Source of the DNA: Drechmeria coniospora | Taxonomy: Eukaryota; Ascomycota; Sordariomycetes; Hypocreales; Ophiocordycipitaceae | Assembly: GCF_001625195.1 (NCBI RefSeq) | Contig: NC_054391.1 | Location: 248,001-312,000 of the forward strand | DNA: 64,000 nucleotides | Reading direction: 5' to 3' | Part shown: in pieces, positions 43,290-55,044 of the stretch | Position numbering within the stretch: the stretch's first letter is position 1 | How the letters are laid out: every line of letters starts with the position of its first letter | The notes under the pieces: generated by a model | Database searches by the model: none | What the model was told of the DNA's origin: nothing | The model's input: the letters and a program-made list of their open reading frames with translations, nothing else | Position numbers and translations under genes: made by a program

Positions 43290-43865
43290 TAAGTCCCAAC
43301 CTGCACACCTATGTAGGATTTATTTTGGGACACCTGCTAATTTGTGTACAGTACTTTTCAGTATGCCCTCATTGACTTAATTGCATCAAATTACGAGATT
43401 GCTAACCTTTTGCAGCCTATCCAATGTCTTTATCCAGGACGGGCAAAGGCCAGTAGCTGAAATCTAAGCCAGCCTAACCGCTTTACTACTAAGGCCCGTC
43501 GTCAGTGCGCCGCGTGGCCAAGTATTCTTTGGCAACAAGCGGCGTTAAATTGTTGAACTCTTGCGTCGCGCATACAAGGCATTGTGCAATGTGTGTTTGG
43601 CTAGTTGAGCGAATTTTTCCGATGAAATCGGCTTTTGCGAGACTTTCAACATTCTGCCATAAGCTCTTCTACGGATAGGGCATGCAATGTTTTATCAACC
43701 CATTTTCATAGTTCCATTACTGTTTAGAGGCTAGAGAACTAATACCTAAAATATTGCGATCGCCTTGGATCTTGTAAGAAATACCCTTAAACACAATTCT
43801 CTACTGAAAAGGGGTAGGTAAGCGAGGAGCCAATTTGATAGACTTATAGACTTGTGACTGGCTAT
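43290..43865. repeat. Duplicated element, copy 2, right part
   Basis: Corresponds to about 29300-29835: ATTTTGGGACACCTGCTAAT, GTACTTTTCAGTATG, AAGGCCCGTCGTCAG, TTTGGCTAGTTGAGCGAA and GATAGACTTAT match in order. Divergence is higher here than in most duplicated regions of the window. Confidence 0.75.
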
Positions 43866-45112
43866 TGCAAAATAATTTGGACGGCAGCTGGCGTACCGCT
43901 TATAATACTGCCATTACTTCGTTTCCCGTTCAGTCTCGCGCCTTTCTCTCCGCTGCAAAATTGAACCTCCGGTAGAACCTGTTAATCATCATTGACTATT
44001 CTTGCACTTTTTTTGGTAACGATGCCAAACCGTCGAGCATTTGGCACCGAACATCACTCCTTCGAGGCAGTAGGATTCTTGCCGATGCAATGAGTTAAAA
44101 TCCGTACTCTCTAGAAAAGAAAGAATAGAGCCGACAACCAAGCATGCTTGCTTCGTTGTGCGAATGATCATCAATACAATACAGCAGACGCTGCATTGCC
44201 TTTTGAACGGGCTTGACTTATTAGCAGTCTGTCGACACTCTCGCTACCCAACTACCATAGTACAACAGTCATTGCCGCATGTATAATTATCAGTCCTCAA
44301 GTATGGATTAAAATTTCTTCACTGCCACCAGTATGGTTTACTATGACCCATACAGTCAATGTCCCACCAACACGCCAATAGGTGCCCTGACCACCAAAAA
44401 CTCAGTACTACCAACGCGAGATGCCTAGTAGCTATACAATATCTATACTACTCATACAGCCCAGGCCACGGAGCACGAGCCAACGCACTATCCCGATCAA
44501 CCCGAAACTCGGGCATTCAGGATTGCCAACACAACAGCACGCCATGCTACTAAGCAGCTACCGACCACCAATACCAAGGATCAGCACAATGCACTATATG
44601 CGATACAATTGACACTATGATAGCTGTTGATATCAGCCCTATAAATTAACAGCACCAATTGATCGGCAAGGAGATTGGATGGGAGGGAGGGAATTAAGAA
44701 TGGCCAGGTTTATTTATGGAAGCAGCCTCTTACTCTGCGCACGTAGTTTCAAAGGGGCAGTAGTTCAGAAAGCTAGGTTTGCTAAACTGCTTACATCAAT
44801 ATACCTTTACCAAAGCTTCTTCCTATAGCGGTGATCACTTGTGCTAGGAAGGTGTATTTTACCGAGTACTGGGATTGGGTGTTACAGATCTGGTAGTCGG
44901 AATATAACAGTGTCCACTTCACGATCTTGAGGTGATCTCACGTAGAAGATAGTTTTTTTTTCGCCGTCGTGGCTCCTGTCCTTTTCCTTTGCACATAGGA
45001 AACTCATCCCCCCCCTATCCTTATGCTCTCTCGACTTGCAAGGACCTACGGGAAGTATAGTTCATTGCGCGTAGCAATGTCCATCGCACCCTCCCCCCTG
45101 GCCGTTTACGGG
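43866..45112. other. Spacer inside the second duplication arm
   Basis: No gene is supported. The part at 44830-44950 (GTGTATTTTACCGAGTACTGGGAT, AACAGTGTCCACTTCACGATC) matches 30200-30300, extending the segmental duplication through the spacer. Confidence 0.5.
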
Positions 45113-45229
45113 TTAGTACCACTGCGCCCGCCTTGCGCCGCGCAAACTCTGGTGAGGCTCGCCGCCCATCACATAGAAGATAGGACACAATGAACTCAGT
45201 TCTGGAGGTAGGTTAGTTTGGGTAACCCT

Positions 45230-45720
45230 GTACAAGCCTTGCGTGGTCGCCGTGCTCCAACACGGTAATCGTAGCATTATCAAGGTCCTCGGAGTCAAAA
45301 ATATACACCTTATCTCCAGGTCCAGAGACTTTTCAATGGCAACTTTTACCCAATCGGCCTCGCCTCCGACACTAATAGGAATTGTAATTTCGCACGGCTC
45401 GGCGTCAGTATGGACAATTTTATACTTCTCCTTGGAAGGGTACCAAACATCCTCCTTATAGTTGTCAGGAAGGATCTTGAAAGCTGGCTTACCACTTTCT
45501 CCGGGTAGCAACTAATAATATCATCCGGTAGTAGTAACTGCCTGTAAACAGATGCAAGCGAAAGAATACCAGGCATAAACTTTTGGGATTCGTTGAGAAT
45601 CTTTCCTTCGCGATAGTTAACAGTCTCCGAACCAGCGTTTGGGGTCGACCAAGGGTGTCATGTGGCACATTCCTTTGATTTTCACATTAAAGGTTCAGGT
45701 TATCGAACTTGATCAACTTG
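45230..45720 (-). pseudogene. Broken paralogue of the 30401-31576 secreted protein
   Basis: The minus strand carries sequence like its intact relative: a DVWYPSKEKYKIVHTDAE segment, then EITIPISVGGEADWVKVAIE followed by KSLDLE, with a frame change after that (HGDHA counterpart in another frame) and further frame changes upstream, where the counterparts of KFMPGNLSLASV and MCHLTPLVDPKCW occur in different frames. The N-terminal half and signal peptide are absent. It is a decayed copy, and I do not attempt to reconstruct it. Confidence 0.85.
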
Positions 45721-45837
45721 TGCATGAGGCTGAAACCTGAACGCAACCATCGTTCTGTAATTTTGGTTAATAGGACTCGGGAATTCACTGCTGACTGTTG
45801 GAGCCTCTTCACCGAGATACTATTGTACTCCAAGCGC

Positions 45838-46495
45838 ATGGCATGCTGGCAGCGAGTAGAAGGTGTTTCAGCCCTCGTCTATGCCGTCGTCGCAACCATT
45901 GACTCATGTTTAGGGCTGGCTAACGTGGGCGTTGCTACGAAATTATTGCTTCCGCAAGGCGCAGTTGCCATGACTTGAGCTACATGTCAGTACCATTTCC
46001 TCATTGTCATGCCAATGCTTTCACAAGTAACTTTTTCCCTCAAAGTACTGACATCCCACGATAACAATCGTCCCAGAGTCTTTCAGTCTATCGAAAAAAG
46101 TAATACCGTTTCCGCTGCATAAAAATCCATGCAACATTTTCCCGCCTAACATGTTATTGCGACATGTCCCACTCGGTAAGGAAGAAGTCGCTTCCTTCCC
46201 GGCCAAGGATGGCAGAAACACAATAATATTATATGATATGTTTTGTATCAATAAATAATCGTGAATGAACGTTTGGCATCGCTACGCTCACTTTGCTGCA
46301 AATAGTGACGAGCATTTTCCAGCACTTTTTTTATCATAACGCCCATCCGACAGTTCATCGGAAGAGGGAAAAGGGACTATGAGGAAGACCAAAGCCCATA
46401 GAGTACTGACAGCACATCTCAGAGGATCTATAAAAGCTGAGAGCTCATGGAAACGTCGCCGGATGAAGCTCGCCTAGCTAATGTGTCAGCCTGTT
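45838..46495. repeat. Duplicated segment, copy 2 (pair with 38914-39655)
   Basis: Same order and orientation as 38914-39655 with about 80% identity by eye. The small open frame present in copy 1 is destroyed here: its ATG position is ACG and several stops and indels follow. Confidence 0.85.
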
Positions 46496-46751
46496 CGTGC
46501 TGACGAAGCGAGTCGTGGAGATTTGTGTTTTTCCGCGGTTACGGTACATTACCGAAGCCACGTCGAATAGGCTTCGCCCCTGGCTCTACTTCCCTGCCGT
46601 CCATCTTCCGGCGTCCTCTTTTCGGGTTCATCCAGGGCAAACCTCGTCATCAACCGTCTGCGGCCAGCAATCACCGGGTAGGAGACGAGTGCATGGCACG
46701 AGTGAGCTTGGAAGACACGTATGTGAATGCGTCCATCTCTAACGACTATGG

Positions 46752-49385
46752 CTAGTCAGCATTAAATACGTAACCCAGCACGCCCAGCAGCACGGCGTTG
46801 GGAAAGCCGCCGCAGTTGGACTCTCCCCATGGGTAGCGCATGGTCAAGTCTGGATTGTAGCAGGAGTACAGTGGGACAGAGTTCGGGACCTGGCTGGTAT
46901 ATATCCACCCAACGGGCCCGTATGGAAGCTCGAGGTTGCATGTCGAATCGGTCGTGAGTAAGGAGCCCTGGCCAAAGGCACATTCGTAGAGCATTACAGT
47001 TCCTGGCTGCTCGGAATGATACATATACCACGCCTGAAAATTCGTGTACCCTGCTGGGAGCTTCCGGGTCGAGGCGATGTAAAGGTTGCTGTTGCGGCCA
47101 AGCGTCAATATCACAAAAGGGAGGTACTGGAACCCGCAGCCCATAGTACCAGGAATGTTTGAGAGTGCCCAGATCGACCACGATGGTTTGGCAAATGACT
47201 CGTCACTTAGGTAGAGACCCAAATCCGATCCTTCAGTATCCTTTATGTGGTAATATATATAGCTGTCAATACCGGGCGTACCGAGTACGTTTCGAAAGGC
47301 ATTGCACAGGTTGTCAGCCTGCGCAGCATAGAGGAGAGGACTGCCCGGAAACCCCTGCTCGGTCAACTGCAGGGTCCGCAGCTGGGTCGCGCTCGGGAAT
47401 TGTTGTCGTAACCATCCGACAAGAATTCCAATGTTTCCTAGGGTTACGTATGGAAAGTCGTTGTAGGAGTATCCGCTTTCTCCTGGTTTGTTGTACGCGT
47501 TGATGGAAACGCGCCATTGCCGGCCTCCGATCTTGTTCGCCAGACCTAAAAGGACAGTCATTCCGGCAAGCTGGCCAGCGAGGACGTTCTCGAGTGCCAG
47601 GCCGAACTTGTTATCGATCGAGGTCATGATCCTCGCTGTCCACTGTTCGGCGAAAATGGCATCGTAGGCAGCATTATAGTTCGCTGCGATCAGATCGATC
47701 CACTCGACCTTGTCGCAAGGTGCGAGAGGCGGCGAGCCGCAGCCGATGTCGAAGTAGTTGATGTTGCCGACCTCCTTGTCAATGACGAAATCGGCAATGC
47801 GCCCATAGCCGTTCAGCCCGTTGAAGCGTTGAGCAAGCATGCCGGCGAATCGTCCAAAGTCGGCGGCATTATCGGGCACGCAGTAGATTCCAGCTTGGCA
47901 GGGACGATTTCCGCGTGCCCAGGAAGGGGTACCGTAGAGGATAGCCGTCGTTGTGAATCCCTCGTAGGTCCAAAATGCTATAAAATCCGACTCAACAAGT
48001 GCAACCACGAAGCAATGCCCATCATACTCTTGCTCGCCCGCATCACAGGGAGGTGGCTTGTAAACAGGTTCCCAGTCTGCCCAGATTAAATAAAACGATT
48101 GAGTGCCGGGTTTAGCGGCAACAATTTTGGTCTGGTTACTCCAGAAGTTGGAGTAGATCCCCTTCACCTCATATGCTGTCCGTACCGGATACGGAAGCGC
48201 AGTCTGCGTTGCCGTCATCGTCGCCGATATAGACGATGAAGCAGCCGATGTTTGAGACGCGACTGTCGTCGTTGCCGGTGCAGATGACGAAGCGAGCGAC
48301 GATTGAGACGTTTCCGATAGGTAAGTTGAATCGGACGAGCCTGGGGAGGTTATCGATGATGAAACGGTAGAGGTATGTGAGGAGGGTATGGGCGATGAAA
48401 AGTCGGAGGATGATACTGAAGATTCTGTAATAGCAACTGAGGAGGAAGCAGTTGTAGGCTGCGACGAGGACGGTATATCCGAAGTATGTGTCGAAGTCGC
48501 CCCCGACACGACGGCCGTGGTGGATACGGTAAAATCTGTCGACCTCGTTGAACTGAGGCCTCCTTGAGTGTCGGTCGATGAAGATGCCGAAGTCGTCACC
48601 TCTGACGAGGCAGTAGTGGCCGACACGGTCGGGTCCGTCGACCTAGTTGGACTGAGGCCTCCTTGAGTGTCGGCCGATGAAGATGCTGAAGACAACATCT
48701 CCGACGAGGCGGTAGTGGCCGACACGGTCGGGTCCGTCGACCTAGTTGGACTGAGGCCTCCTTGAGTGTCGGCCGATGAAGATGCTGAAGACAACATCTC
48801 CGACGAGGCGGTAGTGGCCGACACGGTCGGGTCCGTCGACCTAGTTGGACTGAGGCCTCCTTGAGTGTCGGCCGATGAAGATGCTGAAGACAACATCTCC
48901 GACGAGACGGTAGTGGCCGATACGGTCGGGTCCGTCGACCTAGTTGGACTAAGGCCCTTTTGAGTGTCTGCTGACGAAGATGCCCCAGAAGTTGCCCCCG
49001 AAGATGTGGTGGTGGCTGACGCGGGAAACCTAGTTGACCGAGTTGAATCAAGGCCCTTCTGGCTGTCTGCTGGATCTTGGGTTCGTGGTGAGCAAGCCTG
49101 GCATGCTCTCATTACTGTCCTGAGTTGTCGTTAGTCTTCTATATCGACTAAGAAGTACGGGAAATGTCGGGCTGGTCGGGCGTGGTAACAGATGGCAAAC
49201 GAATAGTGTACGAACCTTATGATGGTCGTTGTCGACCACGTCGAGCCGCAGCAGACAAGATCCATCGGTAGATACTCTACTTGCATTATCGACCCATACT
49301 GCTCAACTGCCAGCGTAGAGGCAGATCTAGCGAGAGCACCAAACGCAAGCAGAGATGCGCACTGAAAAAATCCACACAGAGACAT
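46752..49385 (-). CDS. Secreted DUF5722-type glycosidase-like protein with Ser/Thr-rich repeat stalk (two exons)
   Basis: Exon 1 (49385-49216) opens a signal peptide (MSLCGFFQCASLLAFGALAR). A 96-bp intron (49120-49215, branch GACTAAC, acceptor CTCAG) joins exon 2 (49119-46752) in frame, total 845 residues. Residues about 60-350 are a Ser/Thr/Ala-rich stalk made largely of 33-residue repeats (SSADTQGGLSPTRSTDPTVS...), likely O-glycosylated. The next part (about 365-700) matches DUF5722-type TIM-barrel proteins: NYNAAYDAI, GLNGYGRIADFVIDKEVGN (candidate acid/base Glu), LTEQGFPGSP (candidate nucleophile Glu), CNAFRNVLGTPGIDSYIYYH. A C-terminal WYMYHSEQPGTVMLYEC region looks like a small beta domain. 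A secreted or wall-bound carbohydrate-active enzyme is likely; the substrate is unknown. Confidence 0.82.
48541..49000 (-). repeat. 99-bp minisatellite encoding the Ser/Thr-rich stalk
   Basis: Units starting TGAGTGTCGGCCGATGAAGA recur at about 48566, 48665, 48764, 48863 and 48961, exactly 99 bp (33 codons) apart for the central three, which are almost identical. The outer copies are more diverged, as expected from unequal exchange in the array centre. Confidence 0.95.
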
Positions 49386-51400
49386 GGTCAAAGGTCTTGC
49401 ATGTGCCGAATCATCTGGATGAAAGGATGCGAATGAAGTCCGAAATGCGACCTGGCAACATGCATGGAGACATTGGCCATGCCGATTTTCACAGGTAATA
49501 CAGTAAAACGCAGCAACCATCCCGCCCCCTCTTGCGTACGTTTATGTGTGTATGAGCACCCAGTCATCCCTTGAGGAATTATATCGGAACTTCACGTGGC
49601 AGTCATAGTGGCTGCCTTGGCACATGTCAAGGGGACGCTGCAAAACAGCCGGATCGTCCCAGGTTTCTTTCCAGTGTCCTATTGCGATGGAGATGCCTTG
49701 CCCTTGTGTAAAGGAGAGAAACTCGGTGTCTTAGACAGACATCTCCAGAAAGCGGAATAGCCTCGATGGCAGAGGAATTTTTGTGACGCTACCAATTGAC
49801 TATTTCCGCCCTATCACGCAAGTTTGACGTCTGGCATCCGATCAAGCGTTCCTTGGTATGCAACGGCAATAACCATAAATCTAGGCGGTGGACTCGCATT
49901 CCGGCGCGCTATCCCTTATTATTGAACTGAGAGTTGCCTCTTTCCACTTGGCGACCACTTCCCCTTCCCCGTAACTCAGTACAGTAATAACGTAACATTT
50001 CCATCTAAGCCTATTCACAGCAATGTTGTAAAACAAGTGCTATTGAAATATCTACGGATTATTTCATGTCGATCGTTCGTCTTGCATTGTCTGCATGTAC
50101 GGCGGTAATAGGAACTAGCCAGGTTAGTGTCTGCAAACACTTTGAAGTGTCTATTCATGATAGTTTTCTATCTTGCAAAAAAATCAATGCACTTGCGCTC
50201 ACATAATAGAGATCATAGTAATGATGCCGCGCTGAGGGGGTTTACATATTGGGAGGAACGATACATATCTACTGCAAAGCTGCAAAGTCGGGGGGATTCT
50301 TGGCGGATGATTTGAAGCAAGTATAGGTTTGTTGCTGTGAGAAGGAGGGGGGATAATAGTGTTTGGCTCGTTCAATTTCAATCGCTAGTCAATTTTGTCG
50401 GGTCCATCCATCCTCAACATAGCCATCTCCCATCCAAGGTCGACTACACTTTTCCACAAGACAAACTCCAAATGACAGCCAATCTTCTAACACACACCCC
50501 AACAGTGCCGAGTCTTTAGTAAGTATCGTTCTAAAGGCTGTTTAAGTAGGTAATTAAGTCCGCGTTAAAAACCCTAGGTAATAGGGAAAAGAGTAACAGT
50601 AATTACAGTCCTTGTGTGCACATATTGACCAAGGCAAGTCAATACGTGGGCAAAGTGACTAAGACTTAAAATAGGTAATGACAAAGAATCCAATTAGCGC
50701 ACTGGTACCCGTGCATCAATGTGATTTTACAATAATTTTTTGTACAGTAAGCACTGTTTACTACTCCGTACTCCGTACTAAACGCGTCGTTTAGAACATC
50801 GGCTGTTACACAGTATAATGAGTATGTATTCATACTAATTGCAATTTAGGAATACACTTTTACACTATTATCAGTGTAGCACATATAGGGCGGTGTACCC
50901 ATATTGACAATATTAGATCAGTTAACCGTTTTAGGCCAAATGGCCTAAACTGTCTAAAGATCCGCCAGTATCCGCATTTAGTGCGGGTACTGCACCTCAC
51001 ATTCCATTCGCTTATAAGGCCTACTCCTATGGCGCGCCTTACACATTAATTGCCAGACAAACCTTGGCATCCCTACGGATCCTTATTTAATCGACAAGAT
51101 CCGTAACACCAATTTAACGACCTTGTGTTTCCAACCGCTACGCGTGCTTAGGGTTGCATAGTGAAACTTTTAGTTCCATAGTACTAGTTTACGCTGTTTA
51201 CTATAGTTCAATACAGCTAAACATAATCCATCGTTCGATGATATCCTTTGATAAAAAATCTAAGAAGCTCTAATTTCTTACACCGATCTCAGTACATCAG
51301 TAGTGGTCTATTATAAGACAGCACAATGAACAGAGCAGTCCGGCAAATAGTACTGTAGGCGGGGACGTAGCAAGTCTAAGATTGGCGGGTGGATATAGGC
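49386..51400. other. AT-rich spacer with an inverted relic of copia-flanking sequence
   Basis: No gene is supported. Positions 50514-50615 are the reverse complement of about 58127-58230 (sharing GTTCTAAAGGCTGT and ACCCTAGGTAATAGGGAA), and 50625-50700 matches 61617-61690 in direct orientation (TGACCAAGGCAAGT). A tandem TACTCCGTACTCCGTACT lies at about 50761. Confidence 0.5.
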
Positions 51401-51407
51401 ATGCCCG

Positions 51408-53750
51408 TCAACGTTTCTGTCGACATAACGACAACCCTAGTGGACCGGCTTGCCGCCAAAGCGTGCACGCATCACGGGCTAATTCACGCCCGTGTTTCGC
51501 CACCGCAGGCTGCATGGTGGAGGCAGCACTACGCAACGCCTCATAGTCGCAATGGCGGAGTGATATATCAAAGTCGTCATTGGCCCGACAGCCGGTAGAG
51601 TAACCGAGGACACCGACAGTATCGTGTTCCCCTTGCATGTTGGCGCCTAGGAGGACGTTGACTAATGCGGGCTGAACGACAGCTTCAAAAACTGTCTCAC
51701 CAAAATCATTTGTTTTTAGGCGCCATGGAGATTCAGGGGTTCCATTCTCCATTCTCTTAAGTTCTTGCTTGCAACTGTTCTCAGCCGGTGCCTGTCCAGA
51801 GGAATCCGATGAAGGATTTGAAGGCATACTAATGGGTGCGGCCAACACTTTGATACAATAACGCAAATGGCCACTACAAGCAGCAACAAGCGCTATGTCT
51901 CTTAGGCTCCCAACTCGCCCCCGAGGTGTTTCACCAGAGGGCAGGTTCATAATGTTGACTGTAACCCAGTTGAGGGCGGCAATAGTTGACGCGCTAAACC
52001 AGCCGGCTACCGGCTGTGAGCGCGACCCTGATCGAACGAGAACCAAAGCCCGAAATTGATGTTTGGGCCCATGGTCCTGATACTGCAAGCGATCCTCGTT
52101 GCTAAAAGTCGTGCCATATTTAATAGCTGGGTAGCATCTATGCTTGAGAGGAAACCTGAAGCTATTAGGTTGAATACCACAAGGTTACTAATATCGTTCC
52201 CTGTAGTATTTGTTATTTCCACCTGTTACACGGGGTAGTGCTGTACATAGTCCAGGGTTCGGGCCAGTTCGACCTGGTTAGTACGGAAGTGGTTCATCCA
52301 CCCTTGGAATACATCATGGTCGGTAGGCTCAGCCCCCATACGGTCCGCTTCTATCTGGTCCCACGGAACGGGATAAGGGTTTGGTTTGCGAGGACTGCTG
52401 GGCCGGAAGCTCATGCACTACGGCGTAGTAGGGATGGGAAATCAACATTTTCCAGTCGGCGACAGCAACGTTGCGAAACCAGATATACCTGTTGCTGGTA
52501 TCATACCGTAACGTTCTAATTTCATTTGCGTATTTTTTATTGTCGATATATCCCGACGAGTCAGTTCAAGTGGCAATGAATGAAATGCCTAGTAGTAGAG
52601 GTGGATTAATTAGTTACAAGGAACTAAAGTAAGTCGAGACGAAACAAAACGAGCAAAAGTCCTTACCTTGAAACTTCCACGAGTCTGTTTCGTTTGATGC
52701 AGCAACATTATGCAAATTAATACTCTTTATCTCGCTTAGGTCAACCTGCAAAGTGCCGAAAAGCTCGACAAGATCAACGGTACGGTCAATAAGGGATCCC
52801 GCTTGCAGAGCTTCCGCGACTAGGGTCGATTAATTTGTCCCAAGGTCGAGTCGTACGGCATCCGATGTGCCCTCGCCGTTGATGCGCTAAAGTGGGATCC
52901 GATATTATAATTGGTGAATAGTTTGGTATTAGAGGTTCGGCATCGGTATCTGCTTCTCCTTCTTTGCTCATAGTATATCCGATTTGCACCTGCTACATAT
53001 TCTACTGCAGGCTTAAGAGATTGTTTGCTTCGGTCCCGGTTATTTCCCATCCACGAGGATATAACAGCAAAACATACTACTGACAAGCAGCAGCCTCTCG
53101 ACGACTCTGACGACTGGGGCCCAGCGATCCCAATAGGCAGCTTGGGAACAGTATTCGCACTGGGCTGCGGAATAGGAGTGGGAGCTGCGGAAGTAGTGGA
53201 AACCCGATTAAATGGTGCCCAATCCGGGCAACGAGAGCCCCGAAATTGGTATCAATATAATAGATCTGAAGTCGTTTCGTAACTCGATCCGGTCAACAAG
53301 CTGGGTATTGTCCGACATATTACTATAGAAAATCGTCTGATAAACGAAAGTTATGTGGAATCTATCGAGGCCAACTCCTGATTCATTTAAAGGTATGTAT
53401 CCATCCATCCCCTTTGATATTGGGCTAGCATTTGAAATGCCGATAGAAGAAAAGGCCTATCGCCCAACACCCTATTGTTGCTACTGCACTAGATTGCGGC
53501 ACTGTTGGGGTGTTGTAGATATTGTCTATAATGCAACTGCCGCGTTCCAGCTATCGACGTTGTTACCTACAAATGTTTTAATAGGTACTGGTGAAATGCC
53601 AAGTCGCTCGAAAACCGCCAACTGATCTGGATCAATATCCTCGTCCTTTGCTAGGCAGAGGCCGAGGAGACATGGCAGCAATATATGCAAGGTCACATAG
53701 TGTAGAAGGGCCGTTTTGAGGAACCGATCAAACCAAGAGAGAAACGAACT
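51408..53750 (-). pseudogene. Decayed multi-exon gene of unknown family
   Basis: A string of minus-strand fragments in changing frames reads like one former gene. About 53740-53540 gives a hydrophobic segment (LLHYVTLHILLPCLLGLCLA) then DEDIDPDQLAVFERLGISPV and a stop. 53408-53208 gives ESGVGLDRFHITFVYQ. 52414-52226 gives VPWDQIEADRMG. 52222-52007 gives VEITNTTGNDISNLVVFNLI, and 52088-51408 gives WFSASTIAALNWVTVNIMNL and GSLRDIALVAACSGHLRYCI. No single frame or simple intron set links them, no initiating ATG precedes the hydrophobic segment, and several stops are TAG/TGA. I do not recognise the family. A membrane-anchored protein is possible. Some breaks could be introns I failed to place. 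Confidence 0.45.
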
Positions 53751-54559
53751 CTAGGCAACTGGATGGGCGAGGGGTTATTTTGTCTAAACTTATTGTACAA
53801 TCCGAAAACGACAGTATATTATACACTCGTACGCACAGTATCTAGCGGGAAAATACTCGTACTGTGCAAGCTAGGTTTTAAGTAAGTACTTAACCGTACA
53901 GTTCACGTTCGAGTACGTAAAACACAGGTATACAGTAGTCAGAAGTCAATGTTACTATTGCGCGCAGCGTTGCATATCGGTACTGTTGCCCTATCGCAGT
54001 AAACATGGAAGTAAACAGCGAGTCAAGGCCCCTGCCGATAACTAAATCACTAGTAATTTCAATACAGCAATGCACGCTATACCCGTAATTTTGCATTGCA
54101 GTTGTATTGCTGGACGTTTAACTTAGTTATCGTAAATTTAGCGCGTATTGCTGCGTACGGAAGGAGCATTACTCTATTATTCTCTACTATTACTGTAGTC
54201 GTTATCGTGTACATTCGGAGTACTAACTTCTTGACTATATTGTATTAACGCTTGGAAATTTATTCTCCGTGTTCCGTACATGTAAAGAGAAAGGAAACAT
54301 CCATATGTCGGCTGCTAGCATGTTGTGGTAGACCTTCCTGGCGGCGTACTCTAGGCCGCTCCCTACTTGTGAGGTAGTACCTCAATCAGTATAATGTGTA
54401 CGTGTCGGGAATCTGGCTGCTTCTAGACAATGCATCTCCGAACGATCTGCTTGTACGCAATGCAGTTCCAAATACTCTATTTAAGTCATACTACTAGTTG
54501 CATGGTTGGTGTATGCAACTAGTAGACTTAGTATTAGCATTCGGTCGCTACAGTACAGT

Positions 54560-54864
54560 AGTACTGCAGTAGTAGTCGAGTAGTTAGTAGTAGTACTACT
54601 AGCTAGCAACTGCCAGTTGTAGTTAGGAGAGTGCGCAACAGTAGTACTGTTGGCGGGCAACTACTAGTAGTAGTTGGGAGAATCTCAATTAACAGTCCGA
54701 TTAATGGTACTCGCTTAGTCAATCGAGTACTTGCACAAGTCGTACGACAGTTGTAAATTGGCTGGCAGTAGTACTGCCGCTAGGTATTGCAAGAAGCAAC
54801 ACACATAGGATAGCATCCTATTCGGGTAGTCTTACTAGTATAAATACCAGTGTTTTAATTAACA
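54560..54864 (-). mobile_element. Inverted copia LTR fragment
   Basis: The reverse complement begins TGTTAATTAAAACACTGGTA and continues with CTAGTAAGACTACCCGAATA, matching the 5' portion of the LTRs at 26132, 55045 and 56999. The left boundary is uncertain because the TAGTAGTAC-rich sequence blends into simple repeats. It abuts the copia coding relic starting at about 54865. Confidence 0.7.
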
Positions 54865-55044
54865 ATAACAATACAAGGAAAACCTATAGATCGGGCAAAA
54901 TTACAACGGCTACTAAGATCAACAAAGCCCCTTATCTGTAGAAGTCAACTACTTATATTACCATTACGGCACAACGACCTTTCCAATCACCCAATAGAAG
55001 ACCAGTTTATACAAGCTGAACTAGACCACTTACAAAGTCATAAT

